A stretch of DNA of 64,000 bases from Snodgrassella sp. CFCC 13594 (lineage in GTDB: Bacteria > Pseudomonadota > Gammaproteobacteria > Burkholderiales > Neisseriaceae): positions 291,321 to 355,320 of the forward strand of contig NZ_LQXR01000001.1 of assembly GCF_001590725.1 (NCBI RefSeq), read 5' to 3'. Both the position numbers and the translations under genes were made by a program. Positions 49,118 through 59,738 of this stretch are shown here, in pieces. The notes under the pieces were generated by a model. The model was not told where the DNA came from. It saw nothing but the letters and a program-made list of their open reading frames with translations, and did not search any database. The first letter of the stretch is position 1. The number at the start of each line of letters is the position of its first letter.

Positions 49118-49864
49118 TCAGTCGGCTCGGAGTTGTTGCAAGGCCGCCTGTTGTGCATGCAGCAATTCGCTGATGCCTTTTTGTGCCAGCGAAATCAAAT
49201 CTTGTAAGTCATTCAGGCTAAATGGCGCCCCTTCTGCCGTGCCTTGAATTTCAATCAGTTTGCTTGCTGCAGTCATAACCACATTGATGTCAGAATCGCA
49301 GCCAGAGTCTTCTGGGTAATCCAGATCCAATAAAGGCACACCCGCCACCATACCCACCGATACCGCAGCCACGGCTTCACGAATGGGGTTGTTGATGATC
49401 ATGTCAGCATCGCGCAATTTTTCAACTGCCATGGTTAACGCCACAAAAGCGCCTGTAATGCTGGCCGTGCGCGTGCCGCCATCGGCTTGGATGACATCGC
49501 AGTCAATCAGAATTTGGCGCTCGCCCAATTGCGTCATGTCTACTACTGCGCGCAATGCACGACCGATTAAGCGCTGAATTTCTTGGGTTCGGCCCGATTG
49601 CTTGCCTGCGGCCGCTTCACGGCGCATGCGCCCTGCAGTGGATGCAGGCAGCATGCCGTATTCGGCGGTAACCCAGCCTTGCCCTTGACCCCGCAAAAAG
49701 GGTGGTACGTGCTCGTCGATGGTGGCAGTGCAAATCACTTTGGTGCCGCCACATTCAATCAGGCAAGAGCCATCCGCATGAGGCAGAAAATGAGGAGTGA
49801 TGTGTACGTTGCGCAATGCATCCGCAGCGCGGCCTGCGCGTTGGTAGTGTTGTAGATGGGCCAT
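49118..49864 (-). CDS. rph: Ribonuclease PH
   Basis: A 248-residue phosphorolytic exonuclease beginning [20 protein letters not shown] with [20 protein letters not shown] and [18 protein letters not shown]. It trims the 3' ends of tRNA precursors. The gene is complete and divergent from yicC. Confidence 0.95.
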   Translation of the reverse strand: MAHLQHYQRAGRAADALRNVHITPHFLPHADGSCLIECGGTKVICTATIDEHVPPFLRGQGQGWVTAEYGMLPASTAGRMRREAAAGKQSGRTQEIQRLIGRALRAVVDMTQLGERQILIDCDVIQADGGTRTASITGAFVALTMAVEKLRDADMIINNPIREAVAAVSVGMVAGVPLLDLDYPEDSGCDSDINVVMTAASKLIEIQGTAEGAPFSLNDLQDLISLAQKGISELLHAQQAALQQLRAD

Positions 49865-50016
49865 AATGAGTCCTTATTTTTCAGGTTGCCATTATAGCAC
49901 TGGCGCGCGTGTATTTTGCCCGTACGCAATGTTTGACGTACCATAGCCAAGTTGGCAAAACATCCATTTGTGCCGACACCCTATCAATAAATTCACCCAT
50001 GATTAAAGGAGATACC

Positions 50017-50883
50017 ATGCACAGCATGACAGGCTATGGTAATGCATCCGGCCAATTTGGCCATCGCCAGATCAGTTTGGAATTGCGCGCAGTCAACCAC
50101 CGCTATTTGGACTTGCAATTTCGCATGCCCGATGATTTGCGTTATTTGGAAGGGCGTTTGCGTGAAATCATTGGAGCGCAGGTGGCCCGAGGAAAATTGG
50201 AATGCCGCATTCAGGTACAAAATGTGCACAGCACACAAGAGACTTTGCAAATCAATCATGCGCTGGTCGCCCAATTGGCTGAGGCCAATGAATTGTTGCG
50301 CAAACAATATAAGGGTTTGGCCAAATTGGGTATTGCAGATATTTTGCATTTCCCCGGTGTTCTGTCAGCTCCCGCCGAAGACGAAGCGATATTGGCTGAC
50401 GGTGTTAATACTTTGCTAGCCAAGGCGCTAACCGAATTCAATGCGGCGCGCACGCGAGAAGGCGAAAAATTGCAACAGCATTTACTGGCGCGACTGGATG
50501 ACATGACCGATATTGTTCAGGCAGTCATGCAATTATTTCCCCACTTATTACAGCAGCACATTGACAAGGCCGAAACGCGTTTGCGCGAAGCAGTGGGCCA
50601 AGTGGATGAAGACAAATTGAAACAGGAATTTGTCCTGTTTATGCAGAAAGCCGATGTGGATGAAGAATTAAACCGCTTGCAAACACACTTGGTTGAAGTG
50701 CGCCGTTTGGTGACCGAACACAAGGGCAGTGTAGGTAAACGCTTGGATTTTTTGATGCAGGAGCTCAACCGCGAAGCCAATACTTTGGGCAGCAAAGCCA
50801 TTGCCACCGAATGTACACAAGCCTCGGTAGGGTTGAAAGTATTGATTGAACAAATGCGTGAACAAGTGCAAAACATTGAGTAA
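50017..50883 (+). CDS. yicC: YicC family endoribonuclease
   Basis: A 288-residue protein beginning MHSMTGYGNASG, the conserved YicC start, with LELRAVNHRYLDLQFRMP and a C-terminal FLMQELNREANTLGSKA, conserved in DUF1732. YicC in E. coli is an endoribonuclease affecting small RNA decay. The ATG at 50017 follows AAAGGAG at good spacing. Confidence 0.93.
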   Translation: MHSMTGYGNASGQFGHRQISLELRAVNHRYLDLQFRMPDDLRYLEGRLREIIGAQVARGKLECRIQVQNVHSTQETLQINHALVAQLAEANELLRKQYKGLAKLGIADILHFPGVLSAPAEDEAILADGVNTLLAKALTEFNAARTREGEKLQQHLLARLDDMTDIVQAVMQLFPHLLQQHIDKAETRLREAVGQVDEDKLKQEFVLFMQKADVDEELNRLQTHLVEVRRLVTEHKGSVGKRLDFLMQELNREANTLGSKAIATECTQASVGLKVLIEQMREQVQNIE

Positions 50884-50910
50884 AGACGGTACTTGGTTTC
50901 ACCACATACC

Positions 50911-50944
50911 AACAGGCTGCCTGAAACCATTCAGGCAGCCTGTT
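50911..50944. terminator. Bidirectional 15-bp uptake-sequence hairpin
   Basis: AACAGGCTGCCTGAA (50911-50925) pairs with TTCAGGCAGCCTGTT (50930-50944), followed by T residues. It separates converging yicC and ppk1. Confidence 0.85.
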
Positions 50945-50957
50945 TTTAGAATATTGC

Positions 50958-53021
50958 TTAATGACTGGCGTATTCTTGGAGCAGTATTTCCTGCATATTG
51001 ACGACATCTTCCCCGTCAATGATTGGCGCGCGCACATAACTGCCATCGGCTTGCATGAGCCAAGATCGCTGGTTATCGGCCAAAGCCAGTAACAATGTTT
51101 CTCGAATGATGCGATCTTTGATTTGCGGGTTTTCAACTGGCGTGCACGTTTCTACACGGCGAAATAAGTTTCGGCCCATCCAATCAGCACTGGAAATCCA
51201 TACTTTGGGCTCGCCGCCATGTTCAAAATAAAATACCCGAGCATGTTCCAATAAACGGCCCACAATTGAGCGCACGCGAATGTTTTCAGAGAGCCCAGGT
51301 ACGCCTGGGCGCAAGACGCAAATCCCGCGCACAATCAAATCAATCGACACGCCGGCTTGGCTGGCAGCATAAAGCGCGTCAACAATCGTTGGTTCTACCA
51401 GTGCATTCATTTTAGCGATGATGCGTGCAGGTTTGCCTGCCAAGGCTGCTGTCTGTTCGCGCTCAATGCTGTCGAGCAGCATTTTATGTAAGGTAAAAGG
51501 GCTTTGTGCGATTTTGCGCAGATGATTGGGTTGGCCTAAGCCGGTGATTTCCATAAATACGGTGTTGACGTCAGCTGTAATGGCTTCGTCACAGGTCATT
51601 AACCCTAAGTCAGTATAGAGGCGGGAGGTGCCTTGGTGGTAATTGCCGGTGCCCAAATGCGCATAGCGTTTGAGTATGCCTTCTTCTCGTCGCACAATCA
51701 GCGCCATTTTGGCGTGTATTTTGTAGCCAAACACGCCGTAAACCACATGTGCACCAGCGGCTTCCAGTTGGCTTGCCCAATTGACATTGGTTTCCTCATC
51801 GAAGCGCGCCATCAATTCCACCACAACGGTGACTTGCTTGCCAGCCACGGCGGCGGTCATCAACGCCTTAACCAAATCGGAATTACTACCGGTGCGATAA
51901 ATGGTCATTTTAATGGCCACCACCTGAGGATCTTTTGCGGCTTGCTGAATCAAGCGAACGGTAGGCTCGAACGATTGGTAGGGGTGGTAGAGCAAGACAT
52001 CTTGCTTGCGAATGACATCAAACAAAACCCGATTTTTATTGAGTATTTTGGGAATGCTGGGGTAATACGGTGAAAATTTCAAATCCGCACGATCCGCCAT
52101 GTCGGGTACCGCCATCAAGCGTACCAAGTTTACGGGGCCATTAACACGGTAAAGCTCATCATGGCCAAGCTGGAATTGGCTGAGCAGAAAATCATAAACA
52201 TGAGCTGGGCAATTGTCGGCTACCTCCAAGCGCACGCCTTCGCCATATTGGCGGTCACGCAATTCACCAACGATGGCGGTGCGTAAATTTTTTACGTCTT
52301 CTTCTTCCACACTCAAGTCGCTGTTGCGCGTGAGTCGGAATTGATAACATCCTTTTACCGTCATGCCTGTAAATAGCGTGTGGGCATGAGCGTGCAGTAT
52401 GGATGATAAAAACACAAAACCGTCATGACCCTCACACAATTCTTTAGGCATTTTCAATACCCGTGGCAGGATTCTTGGTGCTTGCACAATTGCCATGCCG
52501 CCAGTGCGGCCAAAGGCATCTTTGCCTTCCAGTTCGACAGCGAAGTTGAGTGACTTATTGAGCAGGCGCGGAAATGGGTGTGAAGGATCCAAGCCGATGG
52601 GGGTCAGAATGGGCAGAAGCTCACGTTTGAAATAATCCGCTACCCATTGTTGTTGTTCGGCGCTCCAGTCGCGGCGTGGGTAAAAGTAAATACCTTCCTC
52701 ACGCAAAGCCGGAATCAACTCCTCATTGAATAGACGGTACTGTTCGGCAATGATGCTGTGCGCTTCTGCGGTTACATTGGCCACCACAGTGGCGGGTAGA
52801 TCGCCGTTGGCCAGCGGAGTATGGGGTGACAATACACATGTGCGCCGCAGCCAAGCCATACGCACTTCAAAAAACTCATCCAAATTGGATGAAACAATGC
52901 ACAAAAATTTCAGGCGTTCCAACAGCGGAATGCGGTGGTCTTGTGCTTGTGCCAAAACGCGTCGGTTAAAAGCCAATAAGCTTAATTCACGGCAAAGTAA
53001 GTGAGGTTGTGTGTCAGACAT
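50958..53021 (-). CDS. ppk1: Polyphosphate kinase 1
   Basis: A 687-residue protein with LCRELSLLAFNRRVLAQAQD and SSNLDEFFEVRMAWLRR at the N-terminus, and HLGTGNYHQGTSRLYTDLG carrying the autophosphorylated His. It makes polyphosphate from ATP at the membrane. The ATG at 53021 (MSDTQPHLL) fits the family; an alternative start lies six codons upstream. Confidence 0.95.
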   Translation of the reverse strand: MSDTQPHLLCRELSLLAFNRRVLAQAQDHRIPLLERLKFLCIVSSNLDEFFEVRMAWLRRTCVLSPHTPLANGDLPATVVANVTAEAHSIIAEQYRLFNEELIPALREEGIYFYPRRDWSAEQQQWVADYFKRELLPILTPIGLDPSHPFPRLLNKSLNFAVELEGKDAFGRTGGMAIVQAPRILPRVLKMPKELCEGHDGFVFLSSILHAHAHTLFTGMTVKGCYQFRLTRNSDLSVEEEDVKNLRTAIVGELRDRQYGEGVRLEVADNCPAHVYDFLLSQFQLGHDELYRVNGPVNLVRLMAVPDMADRADLKFSPYYPSIPKILNKNRVLFDVIRKQDVLLYHPYQSFEPTVRLIQQAAKDPQVVAIKMTIYRTGSNSDLVKALMTAAVAGKQVTVVVELMARFDEETNVNWASQLEAAGAHVVYGVFGYKIHAKMALIVRREEGILKRYAHLGTGNYHQGTSRLYTDLGLMTCDEAITADVNTVFMEITGLGQPNHLRKIAQSPFTLHKMLLDSIEREQTAALAGKPARIIAKMNALVEPTIVDALYAASQAGVSIDLIVRGICVLRPGVPGLSENIRVRSIVGRLLEHARVFYFEHGGEPKVWISSADWMGRNLFRRVETCTPVENPQIKDRIIRETLLLALADNQRSWLMQADGSYVRAPIIDGEDVVNMQEILLQEYASH

Positions 53022-53091
53022 GGTGTCGGCGGTTTTCAAAATAAGGATGAGGAAAGGTTATCGCAAAATAGTGTGACAAAGGTGTGACGAA

Positions 53092-53643
53092 CTAAGAAGC
53101 TTGGTCTTCTATTGGCCATCGATGCCCAATATAGCGCCCAGGTTGGTGGAGATTTAAGACCCGGGCATAGTTGCCTGCGGCTGTGGCTTGCGCTGGAATG
53201 TCTTTGGTGACCACGCTGCCGGCCCCAATAGTGGCGTCGTCACCGATGCGCACTTGTTCAACAATACAGCAGTTAGGGCCGATATAGACGCCGTTGCCGA
53301 TGTGTGCGGCCTGACCCTCATTGGCGCCAATAACGGTGTAGGGAGATAGATTAACGTTGTGCCCGATGATGGCGCTGGTATTGATGATCAATGGCCCACC
53401 ATGGCCGATATACAGGCCATAACCTATGCGTGTTTTATGGCTGATGCTGATGCCGTAACGCCGTTTTTTCCATGCATAGATGGGGTATGCCAGTATACCC
53501 ACCAAACCACCACCGGCTGTTAAGCGCAACCAAACCGAAAAATTAAAACCTCGGTTGAATACATAGTTTTTGGTGAAGGCGACCCAATTCAGTCGGCCGC
53601 TGTAGCGATATAAATCGCTTTTGATATAGGTGAATGTGTGCAT
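53092..53643 (-). CDS. Left-handed beta-helix acyltransferase (serine acetyltransferase-like)
   Basis: A 183-residue protein whose C-terminal half has hexapeptide repeats (TRIGYGLYIGHGGPLIINTS, AIIGHNVNLSPYTVIG, RIGDDATIGAGSVVTKDIP). The domain resembles CysE and capsule/exopolysaccharide O-acetyltransferases. The His in GHGGP is the likely catalytic base. The N-terminal part lacks the long helical domain of true CysE, which favours a sugar or polymer acceptor. No glycan cluster is adjacent. Confidence 0.8.
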   Translation of the reverse strand: MHTFTYIKSDLYRYSGRLNWVAFTKNYVFNRGFNFSVWLRLTAGGGLVGILAYPIYAWKKRRYGISISHKTRIGYGLYIGHGGPLIINTSAIIGHNVNLSPYTVIGANEGQAAHIGNGVYIGPNCCIVEQVRIGDDATIGAGSVVTKDIPAQATAAGNYARVLNLHQPGRYIGHRWPIEDQAS

Positions 53644-53682
53644 ACGCTAAGATCATCGTGTGGGGCGTGAAATCAAACACAA

Positions 53683-53702
53683 AGGCAGCCATGAGGCTGC
53701 CT
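53683..53702 (-). terminator. Uptake-sequence hairpin after yggX
   Basis: AGGCAGCC (53683-53690), ATGA, GGCTGCCT (53695-53702). It lies 5 bases beyond the yggX stop. Confidence 0.7.
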
Positions 53703-53707
53703 GAATA

Positions 53708-53977
53708 TTAGGCTTGCGGGGTAAATCCGCTCACGTTGTCGGCGCCGTCGCCAAAAAAATAATTTTCCATTTGCTGGGCGATGTATTGGCGAGCTCTGGA
53801 GTCGGCCAAACTCAGGCGGTTTTCATTGATGAGCATGGTTTGGTAACGTAACCAGCCTTCCCATGCTTCTTGTGAGACATTGTCAAAAATACGTTTACCC
53901 AAGTCGTTGGGTAATGGCGGAAATTTTAGGCCCGGTGCTTCTTTGCCGAGTTTTACGCAATGAACCATGTGCGTCAT
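53708..53977 (-). CDS. yggX: Iron-trafficking / oxidative damage protection protein YggX
   Basis: An 89-residue protein with [40 protein letters not shown] and [14 protein letters not shown], typical of YggX. It supports iron-sulfur cluster stability under oxidative stress. AAGGA precedes the ATG. Confidence 0.94.
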   Translation of the reverse strand: MTHMVHCVKLGKEAPGLKFPPLPNDLGKRIFDNVSQEAWEGWLRYQTMLINENRLSLADSRARQYIAQQMENYFFGDGADNVSGFTPQA

Positions 53978-54044
53978 GGTGATTCCTTATGGTGTGATGA
54001 GGTTAAATGGTTTTATTGTAAAAGATTTTGCTGTTAACGCCCAG

Positions 54045-55372
54045 TTATGGCGCTGCTAACGGCAGACAGTAAATTTGTGAGCGACGTTGGTTTTGTAGGT
54101 ATTGGCGCTGGCGCTCTTGTGGTAAATCGTCAAACGAGGCTGCCTGAAAGCCACGCTCATCAAACCAAGCGCCGGTGTTGGTGCTGAGTGCAAACAGTGT
54201 GTGCATGCCTTTGTTTTGTGCTTGTGCAATCACATGGTCCAGCAATAACTCGCCATAGCCGCCATCTTGGGCGTCTGGGGAGACCACCAAACAGGCCAAT
54301 TCGCCCACTTGCCTATCAGCAAATAATTTGAGCGCCACGCAACCATACACGTGACAGTCTTGTTCCAACACCGAAAACTCGCCAATGTGATCTTCCAAAT
54401 ATTCGCGGCTGCGAGGCAATAGGATACCCGCATCTTCCAATGGGGTAATCAAGCGGATGATGTCGCCAATATCATGATTGTCTGCGGCGCGCACACGCAT
54501 AAATGGATTTTGGGCCAATGCCGTGCCGCGGCCCTGACGGGTAAACAATTCCTGAATCAGGCTGCCGTCATTCAGCCTGAAACGATATGTGCTCTGCGTA
54601 CGCCATGCTCCAATACGTATACGGCTGCCTTAAGCATGCGTGTGACATCGGCTTTCTGGGGCACGGTTTGCAACAAAGTCTCTGCCTCAGCAGAAGTCAT
54701 TTGGCTAATCACCTCACCTTGAGCATCGCATAAACCCGATTCGGTGCTCAAAAAAATCAATTTCTCGGCTTTGAGTGAAACAGCCAAGGCTTGGGCCACG
54801 TCATCCATGCCCAAATTATAGGATTTCCCGCTCAAAGAATGACCCAGCGGACTGACCAATACCACTTGGCCATTCGCTAGTCGCTCTTCGATTGCCTGGA
54901 CATCCACTTTGCGGACTCGGCCAGTGTAGCCCATGTCAATGCCATCCAACACGCCTAAAGGTTTCGCCAATAGGAAATTACCGCTGCTGATTTGTAAGGT
55001 TTGGGCACTGCGATCGGGCGCCTGAGCTGGTGTGGCCGATAATGCCGCTTCCAGATCAAATCGAGCCAGACCTGAAGCTTGCTTGGCTAACTGTAGCGTG
55101 GCTTCATCGGTAACGCGCCAGCCTTGGTGATAGTTCAGTGATTGACCGTGCGCACCAACCATGCGGTTTAAATATTGACGTGAGCCATGCAATAGTACCA
55201 AGCGTACGCCCAGGCTCGCTAACAGCTGAATATCGGCGGCTAAGGAAGCCAATTTTTCAGTCAGCAGTACATGGCTGCTGATGGCAACCACCAGTTTTTT
55301 CCCCCTTAAATAATGGATGTAAGGGGCAGCTTGGCGAAAATCATGAATGAATGTGGGTGTCTGTGCCGTCAT
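54045..55372 (-). pseudogene. argA: N-acetylglutamate synthase ArgA, one-base frameshift between domains
   Basis: The N-terminal amino-acid kinase-like domain (RQAAPYIHYLRGKKLVVAIS, LGVRLVLLHGSRQ) ends at a stop at 54572, and the C-terminal GNAT domain (ACLVVSPDAQDGGYGELLLD) follows in another frame. Adding one base to the A run 54580-54582 restores RAHIVFRLNDGSLIQELFTR and a normal ArgA of about 442 residues. It acetylates glutamate with acetyl-CoA and is inhibited by arginine. Its ATG overlaps the stop of the zinc-ribbon gene (ATGA). An uptake sequence (54137-54148) lies in the acetyltransferase part. Confidence 0.88.
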
Positions 55373-56082
55373 TTCACGGCCATTAAGTAAAATAATTGAA
55401 TAATGAGCACCGTGAGTGCAACCAGCGATGCCAGCGTCCAGTTGAATTCTTTATGCAATCGGCTTTGCTGTTCATGCAAACGTTGCTGATTAACGCTGAT
55501 GGCTTCGGTTTTTTCGATGGTGTCATTGAGCAATAAAGGTACATCTGCGTCCACTTGATGATGCTTTGTAGTCTCTTGTGCAGGCAGCAGCGTGAACACC
55601 AGGTTATTGACTGTATTGCCATTATCGCTTCGCGCAGGTGTGACCACCGGCATCGTAGATTCAGTTGTCGGGGCTTGCTTGGGGGCGGATGGCAGGGTTT
55701 GCGTCAATGTCATCGTCGAGATGGAGGCTGAAGGCGTCGACTCTGAGATGGCCGCCGCTGGCTCACTTAATAATTTACTGATGCTGGGTTGGGCGTTGGT
55801 GGCTGTCGGGCTGGTGTCTTTGGGCGGCATCTGGCGCGCTGTTTGCTGATTGGTGTGTGAGAGCATGGTGGCCAGTGCTGACATGATTTCATCTGGGCTG
55901 GCGCTTGCTGTTAATTTGCCTTGGTTGCTGCGGATGTCGTGCAGCTTATTGGTGCGAATTTTGGGCACCACTTTAAAAACATGGCTGCATTGGGTACACA
56001 GCACATGGCCACCGTCGCGTGATGGGGTGGGGATGCTGTTTTCGTGGTGGCACTGGGGGCAAATGACGGTAATGGTATCCAT
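55369..56082 (-). CDS. Zinc-ribbon membrane protein (MJ0042-type)
   Basis: A 237-residue protein. An N-terminal zinc ribbon (VICPQCHHENSIPTPSRD and VLCTQCSHVF, two CxxC pairs) is followed by a long Ser/Thr/Pro-rich linker and a single C-terminal membrane helix (LASLVALTVLIIQLFYLMAV). Similar proteins follow prmA in other proteobacteria; function is unknown. It is 36 bases after prmA and overlaps argA. Confidence 0.8.
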   Translation of the reverse strand: MDTITVICPQCHHENSIPTPSRDGGHVLCTQCSHVFKVVPKIRTNKLHDIRSNQGKLTASASPDEIMSALATMLSHTNQQTARQMPPKDTSPTATNAQPSISKLLSEPAAAISESTPSASISTMTLTQTLPSAPKQAPTTESTMPVVTPARSDNGNTVNNLVFTLLPAQETTKHHQVDADVPLLLNDTIEKTEAISVNQQRLHEQQSRLHKEFNWTLASLVALTVLIIQLFYLMAVK

Positions 56083-56118
56083 AAGACAATAACCTATTGG
56101 TTTGCAGGTAGGCTGTGA

Positions 56119-57011
56119 TTAGGCTTTTTTGCGGCCGCTGATGCATACCCAGCCTTGGTCAGTGATTGGTTCATTTAAATCAAACCACTGTCGATAAATA
56201 TCGCTCAATTCGTCTAATTGTTCAACCAAAATTCCCGATAGGACAATTTGACCGCCGATGCGGGTTCGTGAAGCCAGCATATCGCCCAGTAATCGTAGGG
56301 GATTGGCCAAAATATTAGCCACCACTACATCAAATTGGCCTTCAGGTAAGGCATCTGGAAGAAAAAATTGGGCGGGAACATGGTTTTGTTCAGCATTGTC
56401 GCGGCTGGCACGTATGGCCTGCTCGTCAATATCTACGCCACAAGCGCTGGCTGCGCCGAGTTTTAAGGCAGCAATGGTGAGAATGCCAGAGCCGCAACCA
56501 TAGTCCAATACAGTTTCACCTCCTTGCAAATGTTGATCTAACCATTGCAAGCAGAGATGGGTGGTGGGGTGGCTGCCTGTCCCGAAAGCCAATCCTGGGT
56601 CCAGTTGGAGATTGATGATATCAGGGTTGGGTGGTAACGGGTGCCATGATGGGGTAATCCACAGACGCGGCGAAATTGAATCGGATCAAACTGAGATTGA
56701 GTTAAGCGCACCCAATCTTGCTCTGGCACGGTTTCTAGCCGATAAGTGGGGGGGGCTATATCGCAATCTTGTGCCGCGACTGCCAAAATGGCATCAATAT
56801 GGGCATTGGCGTCAAATAAAGCCACAATCACACTTTTTTGCCATAAAGCATCAGTAGGCATGCCAGGCTCGCCAAAAATGGGTTCTTCTGCATCGGTGCC
56901 GGCATTGGCATCTTCAATGGCGGTGCTTAACGCTCCGTGCGCCATTAAGGCATCAGACAATACATCGGCTTGGTGTGCTGCTACGGTGATGGCCGCTTGC
57001 TGGTAATGCAT
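56119..57011 (-). pseudogene. prmA: Ribosomal protein L11 methyltransferase PrmA, one-base frameshift
   Basis: The first part ([40 protein letters not shown]) and the second ([54 protein letters not shown]) are in different frames. Adding one base to the A run 56673-56675 gives [20 protein letters not shown] and a complete enzyme of about 297 residues. PrmA trimethylates L11. It lies downstream of accC and its terminator. Confidence 0.9.
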
Positions 57012-57085
57012 AAAAAAATGCCTTTCACTGTGCCATAAGAATCAAAACTGCCGACATCATACTCGAAAGACGGCAAGACAAAAAA

Positions 57086-57111
57086 TTCAGGCAGCCATGA
57101 GGCTGCCTGAA
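57086..57111 (-). terminator. Uptake-sequence hairpin after accC
   Basis: TTCAGGCAGCC (57086-57096), ATGA, GGCTGCCTGAA (57101-57111): an 11-bp stem with exact uptake sequences on both strands. Confidence 0.8.
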
Positions 57112-57143
57112 GCGGGGGCAATGCCTTAAGCGCCGATTGTAGT

Positions 57144-58502
57144 TTATTTGGCGCTGTCTTTGCGATTTTGTAGCCAGTGTTCCAAATAATGGATGCTCAC
57201 GCCGCCTTCCAGAAAGCCTGGGTCAACAAACAAATCACGGTGTAACTCGGTATTGGTTTTGATGCCGTTGACCGCCAATTCGCCTAAGGCTACGCGCATC
57301 TTGGCCATGGCTTGCGCTCGGTCTTTGCCATGGGTACAGATTTTACCAATTAAACTGTCGTAATAAGGTGGTACGGTATAACCTTGGTAAATATGGCTGT
57401 CTACGCGAATGCCATTGCCACCGGGTAAATGGCAGCTGGTGATGAGACCCGGACTGGGGATAAATGTGTAGGGGTCTTCAGCATTGATGCGGCATTCAAA
57501 AGCATGGCCCTGTAACTTGATGTCTTTTTGTTTGTAAGACAAATGCAGTCCAGATGCAACACGAATTTGTTCTTGTACGATGTCGACACCGGTAATCAAC
57601 TCGGTGATTGGGTGTTCTACCTGAACCCGCGTATTCATTTCAATAAAGAAAAATTCGCCATTTTCATATAAAAATTCAAAAGTACCCGCGCCACGGTAAC
57701 CAATACGCTTGCAGGCAGCCACACAGGCTTCACCGATGCGTTTTCGCTCGGCTTCGGTGATAAAGGGAGCAGGCGCTTCTTCGATTATTTTTTGATGGCG
57801 GCGCTGCATAGAGCAGTCGCGCTCGCCCAAATAAATGGCATTACCATGTTCGTCACACAGTACTTGAATTTCCACATGACGCGGTTTTTGCAAATATCGC
57901 TCCATGTACACTTCTGGGTTGCCAAAAGCTGCGCCTGCCTCAGCACGTGTCATTTCCACGGCTTTAATCAATTCGTCGGCTTTTTCAACAACACGCATTC
58001 CTCGACCACCGCCACCGCCAGAAGCCTTAATAATAACCGGATAGCCTACTTCTTCGGCAATCTTTTGGATGGCGGCAGGGTCATCTGATAAAGCACCAGC
58101 AGACCCTGGCACACAAGGCACGCCAGCAGATTTCATAGCATGCTTGGCAGATACTTTATCGCCCATTAATCGGATGGTTTCAGCGCGCGGGCCGATGAAC
58201 ACAAAACCAGATTGTTCCACTTGTTCGGCAAAGGCTTCGTTTTCTGCCAAAAAGCCATAGCCGGGGTGGATGGCATCGGCGCCAGTCACTTCAGCGGCGG
58301 CGATGAGTGCGGGTACATACAAATAACTTTGGGCTGAGTTGGCCGGGCCGATGCATACCGATTCATCGGCCAATCTCACATAAATGGCATCACGGTCAGC
58401 TTCAGAGTGAACCACCACCGTGGCAATGTCCATCTCACGGCAGGCGCGCAATATACGCAATGCAATTTCACCACGGTTGGCAATCAGAATTTTTTTCAAC
58501 AT
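57144..58502 (-). CDS. accC: Biotin carboxylase subunit of acetyl-CoA carboxylase
   Basis: A 452-residue protein starting [20 protein letters not shown] with the glycine-rich ATP-grasp loop [27 protein letters not shown] and [11 protein letters not shown]. It carboxylates biotin on AccB. The ATG at 58502 is the family start; a longer in-frame extension crosses the accB-accC gap and is rejected. Confidence 0.96.
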   Translation of the reverse strand: MLKKILIANRGEIALRILRACREMDIATVVVHSEADRDAIYVRLADESVCIGPANSAQSYLYVPALIAAAEVTGADAIHPGYGFLAENEAFAEQVEQSGFVFIGPRAETIRLMGDKVSAKHAMKSAGVPCVPGSAGALSDDPAAIQKIAEEVGYPVIIKASGGGGGRGMRVVEKADELIKAVEMTRAEAGAAFGNPEVYMERYLQKPRHVEIQVLCDEHGNAIYLGERDCSMQRRHQKIIEEAPAPFITEAERKRIGEACVAACKRIGYRGAGTFEFLYENGEFFFIEMNTRVQVEHPITELITGVDIVQEQIRVASGLHLSYKQKDIKLQGHAFECRINAEDPYTFIPSPGLITSCHLPGGNGIRVDSHIYQGYTVPPYYDSLIGKICTHGKDRAQAMAKMRVALGELAVNGIKTNTELHRDLFVDPGFLEGGVSIHYLEHWLQNRKDSAK

Positions 58503-58569
58503 AAGGCACAACTTTCGGTCGCAAGCTGGCCCGTTGGCCGGGCTGCCTGAAAACAAAGATAAAGGTGGA

Positions 58570-59022
58570 TTACTCGATGATAAATAGCGGTTCGCCGTAT
58601 TCCACTGGTTGGCCGTTGGAAACCAAAATTTCCTTGATGACGCCGCTGCGGTCGGCTTCGATTTCATTCATGAGCTTCATGGCTTCAATGATGCACAAAG
58701 TATCGCCTGCATTAACGGTTTGGCCTACCTCTACAAAAGGCGGTGTATTCGGGCTGGTTGCGCGATAAAAAGTACCGACCATGGGGGATTTAACGGCTTT
58801 GCTTAAATCTGGGCCAGTGGCCACGACAGGTGCCGCCACTGGCGCAGCGGCAGGCGCTGCCGGCATGGGTTGCGGAGCCGCTATGGGGGCTGCATATAAA
58901 GGTTGCGGCGTGGCCGTGGTGCGGGTAATGCGCACTTTTTCTTCGCCTTCGGTGACTTCAATTTCGGCAATGCCTGACTCTTCCACCAAGTCAATGAGTT
59001 TTTTTAGTTTGCGTAAATCCAT
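58570..59022 (-). CDS. accB: Biotin carboxyl carrier protein
   Basis: A 150-residue protein with the BCCP N-terminal region ([20 protein letters not shown]), an Ala/Pro-rich linker and the biotinyl domain with [12 protein letters not shown], where the Lys is biotinylated. It lies 67 bases upstream of accC and 36 bases after aroQ in one operon. Confidence 0.96.
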   Translation of the reverse strand: MDLRKLKKLIDLVEESGIAEIEVTEGEEKVRITRTTATPQPLYAAPIAAPQPMPAAPAAAPVAAPVVATGPDLSKAVKSPMVGTFYRATSPNTPPFVEVGQTVNAGDTLCIIEAMKLMNEIEADRSGVIKEILVSNGQPVEYGEPLFIIE

Positions 59023-59058
59023 AATGGTAATCCTTGTGAAATACTGAGGCCGTTTTTA

Positions 59059-59508
59059 TCAGGCGGCGTCTTGTAAATATTGAATGGCGCGGTGCAGGGC
59101 GGCTTCATAGCCATAGACACCCAGTCCGCAAATGACGCCCATGGCTATGTCCGATAAATAGGAATGCTGACGGAATGGTTCTCGGGCGTGGATATTGGAA
59201 ATATGTATTTCGATGAATGGCTTGCTTGCTGCAGCCAAGGCATCGCGAATGGCGACGCTGGTGTGTGTGAATGCGCCCGGATTGATGATGATAAAACGAG
59301 TATCATCACTTAAGGCTGCTTGAATGCGTTCAATGAGTATGTGTTCCGCATTACTTTGAAGCGCATCTATGGTCAAATCTGCTGCACTGGCAATGGCGCA
59401 CAAATGTCGATTGATGTCGTTCAGCGTGGTGTGGCCGTAAATATGGGGTTCACGTTGACCGAGCAAGTTGAGATTGGGCCCGTTCAACACCAAAATGGGT
59501 GCGCTCAT
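59059..59508 (-). CDS. aroQ: 3-dehydroquinate dehydratase type II
   Basis: A 149-residue protein with [20 protein letters not shown] (catalytic Arg and Tyr), [18 protein letters not shown] and [17 protein letters not shown]. It carries out the third step of the shikimate pathway. It leads the aroQ-accB-accC transcript. Confidence 0.95.
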   Translation of the reverse strand: MSAPILVLNGPNLNLLGQREPHIYGHTTLNDINRHLCAIASAADLTIDALQSNAEHILIERIQAALSDDTRFIIINPGAFTHTSVAIRDALAAASKPFIEIHISNIHAREPFRQHSYLSDIAMGVICGLGVYGYEAALHRAIQYLQDAA

Positions 59509-59738
59509 AAATAGAATTTGGAATTAATTTGCGTTATTTTCGCCGAATTTCGGTGAAAATGTCCAGAAAATTTAAAAATTTTCTCTTGTATCGACGATTT
59601 AGTTTGATTGATGACGGCATTCTACGCGAAATAACGGTTGCGTCTAGAGTAAATTGCCTAAATTGAATCAATTACCCCCATATTCAACTGCAGCCTATAA
59701 TACGCCTTTATTTTTATTTTCGCTAAAGTGGCAAAATA

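Noticed and set aside
53092..53643. Cysteine-pathway serine acetyltransferase CysE
   Set aside because: The long N-terminal helical domain of CysE is missing, so only the acyltransferase fold is claimed.
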